Shown in pieces: positions 1 to 5,335 of a stretch of 5,335 bases of DNA. The translations under genes and the position numbers were made by a program. The notes under the pieces are model-generated. The model did not search any database. It had not been told where the DNA came from and saw nothing but the letters and a program-made list of their open reading frames with translations. Position 1 is the first letter of the stretch; each line of letters begins with the position of its first letter. Origin of the DNA: Lentisphaeria bacterium (GTDB lineage Bacteria; Verrucomicrobiota; Lentisphaeria; Oligosphaerales; PUNB01). The stretch lies in contig SLNM01000229.1 in the NCBI GenBank assembly GCA_007133055.1, positions 1 to 5,335 of the forward strand, written 5' to 3'.

Positions 1-732
1 GTTCTGCTGGAAGGCGTGACTTTCCGGAAAAGTCCGTCATGGACAGTGCATCCCGTGTGCTGCCGGGAACTTACCATTCGCGGCGTGGAGGTTTATAATC
101 CGGAGAGCGCCCATAATACCGACGGCATCGATCCGGATTCCTGCTGCAATGTGCTGATCGAAAACTGCGTGGTGGATACCGGCGACGATGGAATCTGTCT
201 GAAATCCGGGCGCGATGCCGATGGCCGCGAGCTGGGCGTGCCCTGCGAGAACGTGTTGATTCGCAATTGCATCGTGCGCCGGGCGCACGGCGGGGTCACG
301 ATCGGCAGCGAGATGTCCGGAGGAGTGCGTAATATCCTGGCCGAGGACTGCGAATTCGAGGGCACGGACTGCGGAGTCCGGATCAAGACGCGCCCGGGCC
401 GCGGTGGATTAATAGAGAACATCCAGGCGCGGCGCCTTAAGATGCGTAATATTCGGAAACAGGCGATTATTATCACCTCCCATTACGGCGGCGAGAAAAT
501 CGATATCGACTACGGCGCCGCTGCCCATCTGCCTGAGATCAGAGGTGTCCACTTGCGCCGGATCGAGTGCGAATCGGCGCAGTCGGCCATTCTCCTGGCC
601 GGCCTGTTGCAGCGGCCTTTGCAGGAGATTACCCTGAAAGATATCAGGATCAGAGCCGAGCAGGAGATGGTTGTAAGCAATGTCGTGGGGCTGCGCACCG
701 ACCGGCTCGATATAGTGGTATCAAAACCGTGA
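1..732 (+). CDS. GH28 family glycoside hydrolase (polygalacturonase / rhamnogalacturonan hydrolase type), C-terminal part
   Basis: The reading frame is open from base 1, so this is the last 243 codons of a gene whose start lies upstream. GH28 enzymes are right-handed beta-helix proteins that hydrolyse alpha-1,4-galacturonide or galacturonate-rhamnose bonds in pectin by inversion. The family signature is visible in order, counting from base 1: NTDG at residues 39-42 and GDDG with the Asp pair at 62-63 (together the three catalytic aspartates), a His at 96 in AHGG (the usual GHG motif with the first Gly replaced by Ala), SEMSGG at about 103-108, and RIK at 127-129. Repeating short strands such as NVLIENC and NVLIRNC fit beta-helix coils. 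The retained part is roughly half of a typical 430-480 residue enzyme and holds all catalytic residues. Whether it cuts homogalacturonan or rhamnogalacturonan, and endo or exo, cannot be read from this part. Any signal peptide would be in the missing N-terminus. Downstream lies gene debris, not another pectin gene. Confidence 0.93.
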   Translation, partial: VLLEGVTFRKSPSWTVHPVCCRELTIRGVEVYNPESAHNTDGIDPDSCCNVLIENCVVDTGDDGICLKSGRDADGRELGVPCENVLIRNCIVRRAHGGVTIGSEMSGGVRNILAEDCEFEGTDCGVRIKTRPGRGGLIENIQARRLKMRNIRKQAIIITSHYGGEKIDIDYGAAAHLPEIRGVHLRRIECESAQSAILLAGLLQRPLQEITLKDIRIRAEQEMVVSNVVGLRTDRLDIVVSKP

Positions 733-794
733 CCATGGTTGGCAAATCCGAAATAGGAAAATAAATTGTCAGGCAAAAGAATTGATAAAAGCCT

Positions 795-801
795 GGTGGA
801 G
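795..801 (+). promoter_or_regulatory. Ribosome binding site of the RAYT remnant
   Basis: GGTGGAG lies 8 bases upstream of the ATG at 810. It is a good Shine-Dalgarno match and supports 810 as the genuine ancestral start of the transposase fragment, even though the gene is now broken. Confidence 0.45.
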
Positions 802-809
802 ATTGAGGC

Positions 810-921
810 ATGAGCTATGATCCGGCGCGGCATCATCGCAGAAGCATCCGTTTGAAGGGGCATGATTATGCCGGGGGCGGGGTGTATTTCATAACGATCT
901 GCGCGCATCGCCAGGCAGGCG
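810..921 (+). pseudogene. 5' fragment of a REP-associated tyrosine transposase (RAYT, IS200/Y1_Tnp-like)
   Basis: Translation from ATG 810 begins MSYDPARHHRRSIRLKGHDY and continues AGGGVYFITICAHRQ. This is the characteristic N-terminus of RAYT proteins (basic RRSIRLKG-x-DY followed by a YF-x-TIC strand). RAYTs are domesticated Y1 HUH transposases that bind and process REP hairpins. Only the first 35-40 residues are recognisable. The frame stays open to a TGA at 984-986 (58 codons), but beyond about base 921 it is out of frame with a different gene remnant. The HUH motif (typically in a PNHVH-like context) and the catalytic Tyr, which lie further on in the family, are absent, so it cannot be an active transposase. 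I see no REP-like hairpin pairs nearby. The exact 3' breakpoint, somewhere around 912-930, is inferred from loss of resemblance. Confidence 0.72.
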
Positions 922-1200
922 ATGTTTTTGAAATGGCTGCTGAAAAACAAACGGCGGGTGATTGCCTGCCCGTCCTGGGGGATTGAGGATTCCGCATTTG
1001 CCCCGGGAGCGCGCGACGCACTCGAGGGAAACCGGATGCTTATTCTGGAAATGCGCGATATTTCCGGAAACCTCGCGGCGGCGGAGGCGCGAAACCGATT
1101 TGTCATAGAACACGCCGATTCGCTGTTTACGCTCCATATTACAAGCGGCGGAATGCTGGATCGGCTGTTGAAAGAATTATCGAAAGTGAATCAACCATGA
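922..1200 (+). pseudogene. 3' fragment of a DprA-like (Rossmann fold, DNA-processing A family) gene
   Basis: The frame from 922 to the TGA at 1198-1200 encodes 92 residues that resemble the C-terminal half of a DprA/Smf-like Rossmann domain. RRVIACPSWGIED (residues 11-23) looks like a central beta-strand and turn. NLAAAEARNRFVIEHADSLF (about 50-69) matches the DprA pattern of a conserved Arg-Asn-Arg followed by a helix and strand. GGMLDRLLKEL (about 76-86) looks like the terminal helix. DprA-like proteins are usually well over 200 residues, so the nucleotide-binding N-terminal half is missing. The ATG at 922 is probably just an internal Met at the breakpoint: no convincing ribosome binding site precedes it, and the DNA upstream is the transposase fragment in another frame. 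Its stop overlaps the hsdM start by ATGA, so the parent gene was probably co-translated with a type I restriction-modification operon. A short expressed protein cannot be excluded. DprA-family assignment is by pattern recognition and is moderately sure. Confidence 0.62.
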
Positions 1201-1337
1201 CCGAACAAAACCAAAAACCACTGGGCAACACCCTCTGGGGCATTGCCGATCAACTGCGCGGGGCGATGAACGCGGACGACACTGGTGAGGGGAGCCAGAG
1301 AAAAAAAGCAGCAAACGAAAAATGGAACAAGGCTTAA
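1197..1337 (+). pseudogene. hsdM: 5' fragment of hsdM (type I restriction-modification DNA methyltransferase subunit)
   Basis: ATG 1197 opens a 46-codon frame ending at TAA 1335-1337. Its first 28 residues, MTEQNQKPLGNTLWGIADQL followed by RGAMNADD, are the familiar N-terminus of HsdM, the adenine methyltransferase subunit of type I systems; full HsdM is around 500 residues. After the codon ending at 1280 the resemblance stops abruptly and the remaining 18 codons (Lys/Gln/Asn-rich) are probably just read-through beyond a deletion junction. The SAM-binding and NPPF/NPPY methyltransferase motifs are absent, so it is non-functional. Its start overlaps the stop of the DprA-like fragment (ATGA, 1197-1200), preserving the gene order of an ancestral operon whose hsdM body, hsdS and hsdR are gone from this window. 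The call rests on a short stretch, but that stretch is very characteristic. Confidence 0.7.
1329..1332 (+). promoter_or_regulatory. Weak ribosome binding site deciding the SGNH hydrolase start
   Basis: AAGG lies 4 bases before the ATG at 1337. The alternative in-frame ATG at 1322 is preceded only by an A-rich stretch with no purine-rich Shine-Dalgarno sequence at a good distance. The site is weak, but it agrees with the protein family, in which the first beta-strand with its GDS motif starts right after the initiator Met. Confidence 0.3.
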
Positions 1338-1954
1338 TGAAAGCATTCGTAATCGGCGACAGCATATCGATTCAGTATGGGCCCTATCTGCGGGAGTATC
1401 TGCGCGGCTCCATGGACTACGCCCGCAAGGAGGGCGAGGCGGAAGCCTTGCTTAATCTGGACAACCCCAGTGGCGCCAACGGCGGCGATTCGTCAATGGT
1501 GCTCGCCTATCTGGCGGCCGTCAAGAAGGCCGGGGGCATCGATGCCGACTACCTCTTGCTCAACTGCGGTCTGCACGACATCAAGACCAACCCCGCCACC
1601 GGCGAAAAACAGGTGTCACTAGCGCAGTACGAACAGAATCTGCAGGATATCGTGAAAATTATTTCCATAATGAAACCACAGATGATATGGATAAGAACAA
1701 CCCCGTGCGACGAGAAGGTGCATAATCAGCCCGGCAAGGCGTTTCATCGTTTTGCCGCCGACTGCGAAGCCTACAACCGCATCGCCGATCAGGTGATGGC
1801 CGAAGCCAAGGTTCCGAGCATCGACTTGCACACCTTCACTGAAAATCTCGGTGGCGATCTCTATTGCGATCATGTCCATTTCCATCCGCATATTCGCGAA
1901 AAGCAGGCGGCCTTCATCGCCGGCTGGCTGACGAGGCAAAGATTGCATCGGTAA
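1337..1954 (+). CDS. SGNH/GDSL-family hydrolase (possible carbohydrate acetylesterase)
   Basis: A 205-residue protein if started at 1337, or 210 from the in-frame ATG at 1322. I prefer 1337 because it places MKAFVIGDS at the N-terminus, as usual in the family, and has AAGG just upstream. SGNH hydrolases are small alpha/beta esterases. Here the nucleophile is Ser9 in GDS (7-9). A GANGGDSS stretch (46-53) fits block II, and NCGLHD (76-81) sits at block III. The catalytic Asp178-x-x-His181 lies in CDHVHFHP, block V. Block III normally carries an Asn (GxND) in the oxyanion hole; this protein has His80 there. The length fits a single-domain enzyme. No signal peptide or membrane segment is seen, so it is probably cytoplasmic. 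Next to GH28 and GH78 genes, a role in removing acetyl groups from pectic oligosaccharides is plausible, but the substrate is inferred from context only. The preceding DNA is debris, so its promoter is uncertain. Confidence 0.85.
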   Translation: MKAFVIGDSISIQYGPYLREYLRGSMDYARKEGEAEALLNLDNPSGANGGDSSMVLAYLAAVKKAGGIDADYLLLNCGLHDIKTNPATGEKQVSLAQYEQNLQDIVKIISIMKPQMIWIRTTPCDEKVHNQPGKAFHRFAADCEAYNRIADQVMAEAKVPSIDLHTFTENLGGDLYCDHVHFHPHIREKQAAFIAGWLTRQRLHR

Positions 1955-2104
1955 CTGCCCCGCGCGGAGCGCTTTGGAGATAGTGATAGTGGGGGGCACA
2001 ATCACAAACGGAGGCTGAGATGGGAACCGATATCGGCTGCCTGAAGCAAGGCTTTGCCAAGATGCTGAAGACATGAAGTCAAAAAAAAGAGAACTCCATA
2101 AACA
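1955..2104 (+). other. Spacer between SGNH hydrolase and FAD oxidoreductase, no identified gene
   Basis: This 150-base spacer carries no feature I can identify firmly. A minimal frame starts at ATG 2020 behind GGAGGCTGAG-like purines and ends at TGA 2074-2076 (18 codons, MGTDIGCLKQGFAKMLKT). It could be a vestige of a deleted gene or chance. TGCCCC at 1956-1961 can pair with GGGGCA at 1993-1998, but the loop is about 31 bases and no T-run follows, so I do not call a terminator. The last 30 bases are A-rich and lead into the start of the oxidoreductase. Confidence 0.4.
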
Positions 2105-3424
2105 ATGAAACTAATGACCATCCCGGAAACCTCCCGCGAGATTCCGGTTCTCGCGGAATACGATGTCGTCGTTTGCGGCGGCGGTCCGGCCGGCATGGTT
2201 GCCGCCATACAAAGCGCGCGGGCAGGCGCACGGACGCTGCTGGTGGAGCGGGGGAGCCTGCTGGGGGGTGCGACCACGGCCGGTGGCGTCAATTTCCCGG
2301 GGCTTTTTCATGCCTGGGGCCGCCAGGTCATTCGCGGCTATGGATGGAAACTGGTCGAACGCTGTGTCGCGGAAGCCGGTGGAACGCTGCCGGATTTCTC
2401 CGTTGTTCCGGACAAGCACTGGCATCATCATGTTTGGGTGGACCGGTTCTTGTACACCTTGCTGTGCGATGAGTTTGTCACTGAAGCCGGCGTGGAAGTG
2501 CTTTTTCACACGCTGCCCGCCGCGCTGGAGGCCGGGGATGCGGGTTGGCGTCTAACGCTGTGCGGCAAGGCCGGCTTGGAAACGCTCCGCGCCCGCGTGG
2601 TGGTGGATTGCACGGGCGACGCGAACACCGCGGCGCTGGCCGGGGCGGAACTGCGCGATCCCGGACCGGAACTACAGCCCGGAACCCAGGTGTGCCGGGT
2701 CAGCGGTTTTGATGGCGACATCCTTGATGAGACCGCTTTGAACCAGGCGTTTGCGGATGCCTGCGCCCGAGGGGAGATGCAGTCGCATGACGCGGGGTGG
2801 AATACAGGAGATCCGAACGTCTTCGGCTGGCTACGCAAACGCGGCGAAAACGCCAACCACATTCCCGCATGCGATGCACGCGACAGCCGCGGCCGTTCCC
2901 GGATGGAATTGCAAGGACGCGCTTCCGTTCTGCGCATGTACCGCTTCCTACGGAAACAGCCCGGACTCGAAAACCTGCGCATCGACTATCTGGCGCCCGA
3001 ATGCGGCATCCGAGAGACGGTGACGGTCGTGGGCGATAAAACGGTGACGATAGAAGATTATGTTTCCGGCAGGCGCTGGGAGGATGCGCTGTGCCACGCG
3101 TATTATCCGATTGATCTGCATGTTTCCGAAGGGAGCGGACTGGACAAACGCATGCTTGAGCATGGAATCGTGCCCACGGTGCCGCGGGGGGCGCTGCTTC
3201 CGCGTGGCTTGCGCAACCTGGCCGTTGCCGGGCGCTGCCTGTCGAGCGACCGCCTGGCCAACTCCGCTCTGCGCGTCCAGGCCACCGCCATGGCCACCGG
3301 TCAGGCGGCGGGCGCCATGGCCGCGCTTTCAGCCAGGACCGGCGCCGACTTGCGCGATCTCAACCTGGAGGACATCCGCAGGCTGCTGCGCCAGGGGGAC
3401 GCCATCGTGCCGACATATGAATAG
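2105..3424 (+). CDS. FAD-dependent oxidoreductase (FAD_oxidored, PF12831-like)
   Basis: A 439-residue flavoprotein. The N-terminal dinucleotide-binding fold is clear: EYDVVVCGGGPAGMVAA, with GGGPAG at 25-30 and the ribose-binding acid Glu48 in LLVERG. LLGGATTAG follows at 52-60. VVVDCTGDANTAALAG (165-180) is the second FAD contact. The C-terminal FAD motif is NLAVAGRCLSSDRLANSALR (371-390), followed by a GQAAG helix (399-403). CGIRET at 300-305 and the Trp/His-rich segment around 106-111 look like substrate-side elements. There is no signal peptide, so it is probably cytoplasmic. Proteins of this family often sit among glycosidase genes in PVC bacteria, but their substrates are mostly unknown; an oxidation of a sugar or glycoside is a guess. 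The start is supported by the paralog at 5245, which has exactly the same number of residues (10) before the shared Arg-Glu-Ile-Pro-Val. The Shine-Dalgarno is weak (AAGAGA-like). The next gene follows after 27 bases, suggesting one operon. Confidence 0.9.
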   Translation: MKLMTIPETSREIPVLAEYDVVVCGGGPAGMVAAIQSARAGARTLLVERGSLLGGATTAGGVNFPGLFHAWGRQVIRGYGWKLVERCVAEAGGTLPDFSVVPDKHWHHHVWVDRFLYTLLCDEFVTEAGVEVLFHTLPAALEAGDAGWRLTLCGKAGLETLRARVVVDCTGDANTAALAGAELRDPGPELQPGTQVCRVSGFDGDILDETALNQAFADACARGEMQSHDAGWNTGDPNVFGWLRKRGENANHIPACDARDSRGRSRMELQGRASVLRMYRFLRKQPGLENLRIDYLAPECGIRETVTVVGDKTVTIEDYVSGRRWEDALCHAYYPIDLHVSEGSGLDKRMLEHGIVPTVPRGALLPRGLRNLAVAGRCLSSDRLANSALRVQATAMATGQAAGAMAALSARTGADLRDLNLEDIRRLLRQGDAIVPTYE

Positions 3425-3451
3425 CCCGCTCATTTTGACGAAAGATTTACC

Positions 3452-5248
3452 ATGAGTTCTGTAAACATTTTCGATCCCGCCAAGACACGGGCAAAGGCCG
3501 ACGTTTTGGAAGTACATGAAATCGAACCGATTGCCGTGCGGCGGACGGAAACCGGCGGGTGGTTCATGGATTTTGGCCGCGCCGCTTTCGGCACCCTTCG
3601 TTTGACGGTTACAAGCGACCGGTCCGCCACGACCACTGTGCGGCTCGGTGAGAAGCTTGCCGACGACGGTCGGATTGATCGGCATCCGCCGGGCACGGTG
3701 CGATATCGGGAAATCCTGCTCGAGCTGGAATCAGGCACGCGGACGATGCTGGTGGTCATCCCTCCCGATGAGCGCAACACCGGCCCGGGCGCGGTTCGCA
3801 TGCCGGACTCCCTCTTCGAGGTGATGCCGTTCCGCTACGCCGAAGTGGAGATCAATGCCGCCGTAGCGACACTGGACCGGCTTTGCCAACTGGCGGTCCT
3901 CCATCCGTTCGACGACGAGGCGGCGGCGTTCACGTGCGACGACGACCGGCTGAACCGCGTCTGGGAGCTGTGCAAGTACAGCATCAAAGCCACCAGTTTC
4001 TGCGGCATTTACGTGGACGGTGATCGCGAGCGGATCCCCTACGAGGCGGATGCCTACATCAACCAGCTCTGTCATTACGGCGTGGACGCCGAGTACGAGA
4101 TGGCACGCCGCACATTCGAACACCTGCTGTCACATCCGACCTGGCCGACCGAGTGGGTGCTGCATTTCGTCCCCATGGCCTGGGCGGACTATCAATACAC
4201 CGGGCGGAAGGATCTGCTGAAAACATGCTACCCACAGTTGCAAAGGAAAGCGCTGCTGGCGCTGGCGCGGGAGGACGGGCTGATCAGCACCGAGACCGGC
4301 CGGGTCACCCCCGAACTGCTGCGTGAACTCCGTATGGATGCCCTGAAGAACCCGCTGCGCGAACTGGTGGACTGGCCGCCGGGCTCTTTCACTGACGGGG
4401 GAACCGGCGAGCGCGATAACTATGACATGGTTCCGGTCAAGACGGTGGTCAACGCTTTCCACGCCTGGAACCTCGATCTGCTCGGGCAGATCGCCGATCT
4501 GCTCGGTAAAGCGGAGGACGCCGCCGCGTACCGCGAACGCCATGCCCGGGTCGCCGCCAGCCTTCGCCAGGTCTGTTTTGACGAAAGACGCGGGGTTTTC
4601 GTCGACGGGGAGGGCAGCGCCCACGCCTCGTTGCACGCCAACATGATTCCAGCAGCTCTGGGTCTGGTGCCCAGGGGACGGGAGGAGAGCGTGCTGGCCT
4701 TCATCACATCGCGGGGCATGGCGTGCAGCGTGTACGGCGCGCAATACCTGCTGGAGTCCTGCTATCGACTCGGGGATCCAGGCCATGCTCTGAAACTGAT
4801 GACCGCCGAACATGATCGCGGCTGGTTGAACATGCTGCGCGTTGGCTCCACGGTCACGCTTGAAGCCTGGGACCACAAATATAAAAACAACCTTGACTGG
4901 AATCACGCCTGGGGTGCCGCGCCAGCCAATATTCTTCCACGCTTCGTTGCCGGCGTGAGCCCGGCCTCGCCTGGTTTCGCCGAAATCCTGATCGCCCCGC
5001 AACCGGCCGGTCTCAAACGGATGGATGCCAAAGTGCCCACTCCCCGCGGACCGGTCACAGTCCAGATCGAGAGCGTGCGAAACGGGGAACGCCTGCTTCG
5101 CCTGCAAACCCCGGCGCCGGCCCGGCTGCAACTCGACGGACTACTGCCCCCGGGCACAAACCGGAACGCGGAACGCATGGCATTTCATCCCCTGCCCGCA
5201 GGCCGCCATGAATTCACCATCGACAACCGAAAAGGACGAATAAAATGA
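3452..5248 (+). CDS. GH78-type alpha-L-rhamnosidase
   Basis: A 598-residue protein that hydrolyses terminal alpha-L-rhamnosyl residues by inversion. Residues about 35-135 form a beta-sandwich domain of the rhamnosidase type (WFMDFGRAAFG at 37-47, GEKLADDG at 66-73, PFRYAEVEI at 126-134). Residues about 155-500 form the (alpha/alpha)6 barrel. The C-terminal beta-domain starts near 505 (FAEILIAPQP at 509-518). DGDRERIPYEAD (189-200) aligns with the GH78 acidic cluster: Asp189, Glu193 as the likely general acid, and Asp200. TLEAWDHK (469-476) supplies Glu471 as the likely general base, and NHAWGAAP (484-491) lines the site. It is shorter than many 900-1100 residue GH78 enzymes because it lacks the extra N-terminal and carbohydrate-binding domains. 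There is no signal peptide, so it is likely cytoplasmic and acts on imported oligosaccharides. It lies 27 bases after one flavoprotein and overlaps the next by ATGA. A related six-hairpin specificity is possible, but GH78 fits best. Confidence 0.9.
   Translation: MSSVNIFDPAKTRAKADVLEVHEIEPIAVRRTETGGWFMDFGRAAFGTLRLTVTSDRSATTTVRLGEKLADDGRIDRHPPGTVRYREILLELESGTRTMLVVIPPDERNTGPGAVRMPDSLFEVMPFRYAEVEINAAVATLDRLCQLAVLHPFDDEAAAFTCDDDRLNRVWELCKYSIKATSFCGIYVDGDRERIPYEADAYINQLCHYGVDAEYEMARRTFEHLLSHPTWPTEWVLHFVPMAWADYQYTGRKDLLKTCYPQLQRKALLALAREDGLISTETGRVTPELLRELRMDALKNPLRELVDWPPGSFTDGGTGERDNYDMVPVKTVVNAFHAWNLDLLGQIADLLGKAEDAAAYRERHARVAASLRQVCFDERRGVFVDGEGSAHASLHANMIPAALGLVPRGREESVLAFITSRGMACSVYGAQYLLESCYRLGDPGHALKLMTAEHDRGWLNMLRVGSTVTLEAWDHKYKNNLDWNHAWGAAPANILPRFVAGVSPASPGFAEILIAPQPAGLKRMDAKVPTPRGPVTVQIESVRNGERLLRLQTPAPARLQLDGLLPPGTNRNAERMAFHPLPAGRHEFTIDNRKGRIK
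5232..5236 (+). promoter_or_regulatory. Ribosome binding site of the second FAD oxidoreductase
   Basis: AAGGA lies 8 bases upstream of the ATG at 5245, inside the last codons of the rhamnosidase. It supports the overlapping ATGA start and translational coupling of the two genes. Confidence 0.6.
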
Positions 5249-5335
5249 CGAAAAGCACCCTTCATGAACCGGGCCGCGAAATCCCGGTGGCAGGCGAATA
5301 CGATGTCGTCATCTGTGGGGGCGGGCCGACTGCAA
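5245..5335 (+). CDS. FAD-dependent oxidoreductase, N-terminal part (paralog of the gene at 2105)
   Basis: The first 30 codons are present and the gene runs off the right edge. REIPVAGEYDVVICGGGPTA (residues 11-30) is the start of an FAD-binding Rossmann fold. It closely matches REIPVLAEYDVVVCGGGPAG at the same residue positions in the flavoprotein encoded from 2105. Fifteen bases (GAATACGATGTCGTC) are identical in the two genes, at 2156-2170 and 5296-5310. The start ATG overlaps the rhamnosidase TGA as ATGA and has AAGGA 8 bases upstream, so the two genes are probably co-translated. Function is presumably oxidation of an unknown, perhaps carbohydrate, substrate. In the GGGPxx motif the sixth position is Ala instead of Gly, so the FAD loop differs slightly from that of its paralog. 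Length and C-terminal motifs cannot be judged. Confidence 0.85.
   Translation, partial: MTKSTLHEPGREIPVAGEYDVVICGGGPTA

Noticed and set aside
766..789. Promoter-like TTGTCA with GATAAA before the RAYT fragment
   Set aside because: The spacing of 12 bases is too short for a standard sigma-70 type promoter and the host's promoter consensus is unknown.
770..795. Inverted repeat CAGGC/GCCTG after the GH28 gene, as a terminator or REP element
   Set aside because: A 5-base stem with a 16-base loop, without a T-run and without a second copy, is within chance expectation.
510..1106. Minus-strand frame of 198 codons covering the GH28 end and the debris
   Set aside because: It spans two unrelated + strand sequences and its translation has no recognisable family pattern; the + strand readings (GH28, RAYT, DprA-like) are convincing.
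1956..1998. Possible terminator hairpin (TGCCCC with GGGGCA) after the SGNH gene
   Set aside because: Only 6 base pairs around a loop of about 31 bases and no T-run follows.
4130..5131. Long minus-strand frame of 333 codons inside the rhamnosidase
   Set aside because: It is the antisense shadow of a GC-rich gene with clear GH78 motifs on the + strand; the translation shows no recognisable domain.
1..5335. CRISPR array, tRNA or rRNA
   Set aside because: No regularly spaced direct repeats and no tRNA- or rRNA-like sequence were recognised on reading both strands.

Overview
The window looks like a chromosomal piece from a bacterium of the PVC group (Kiritimatiellota, Lentisphaerota or Verrucomicrobiota are my best guesses). 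The basis is GC-rich coding sequence and a mix typical of those genomes: pectin glycosidases beside FAD_oxidored-type flavoproteins, plus remnants of a REP-associated transposase and of a DprA-like/type I restriction module. This placement is inference; no marker gene is present. Everything I call as coding lies on the + strand.

Layout: (1) 1-732 is the C-terminal part of a GH28 polygalacturonase/rhamnogalacturonan hydrolase whose 5' end is outside the window. (2) About 733-1336 is gene debris. It holds the 5' end of a RAYT-type Y1 transposase (from 810), the 3' end of a DprA-like gene (to 1200) and the first 28 or so codons of a type I restriction-modification hsdM (from 1197, overlapping the DprA-like stop by ATGA). 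None of the three is complete. (3) 1337-1954 is a small SGNH/GDSL hydrolase. (4) 1955-2104 is a spacer with nothing I can identify. (5) 2105-3424 is an FAD-dependent oxidoreductase, followed 27 bases later by (6) a GH78-type alpha-L-rhamnosidase at 3452-5248. (7) The start of a second, paralogous FAD-dependent oxidoreductase begins at 5245, overlapping the rhamnosidase stop by ATGA, and runs off the window.

Reading the intact genes together, a GH28 enzyme, an SGNH esterase-like protein and an alpha-L-rhamnosidase are the activities expected for dismantling acetylated rhamnogalacturonan I (galacturonic acid-rhamnose backbone). The rhamnosidase is sandwiched between two related flavoproteins and translationally coupled to the second, which suggests that an oxidative step is linked to rhamnoside handling. 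That role is not established and is the most interesting functional question here. The SGNH protein, first flavoprotein and rhamnosidase show no signal peptide, so the 1337-5335 block probably acts on imported oligosaccharides in the cytoplasm.
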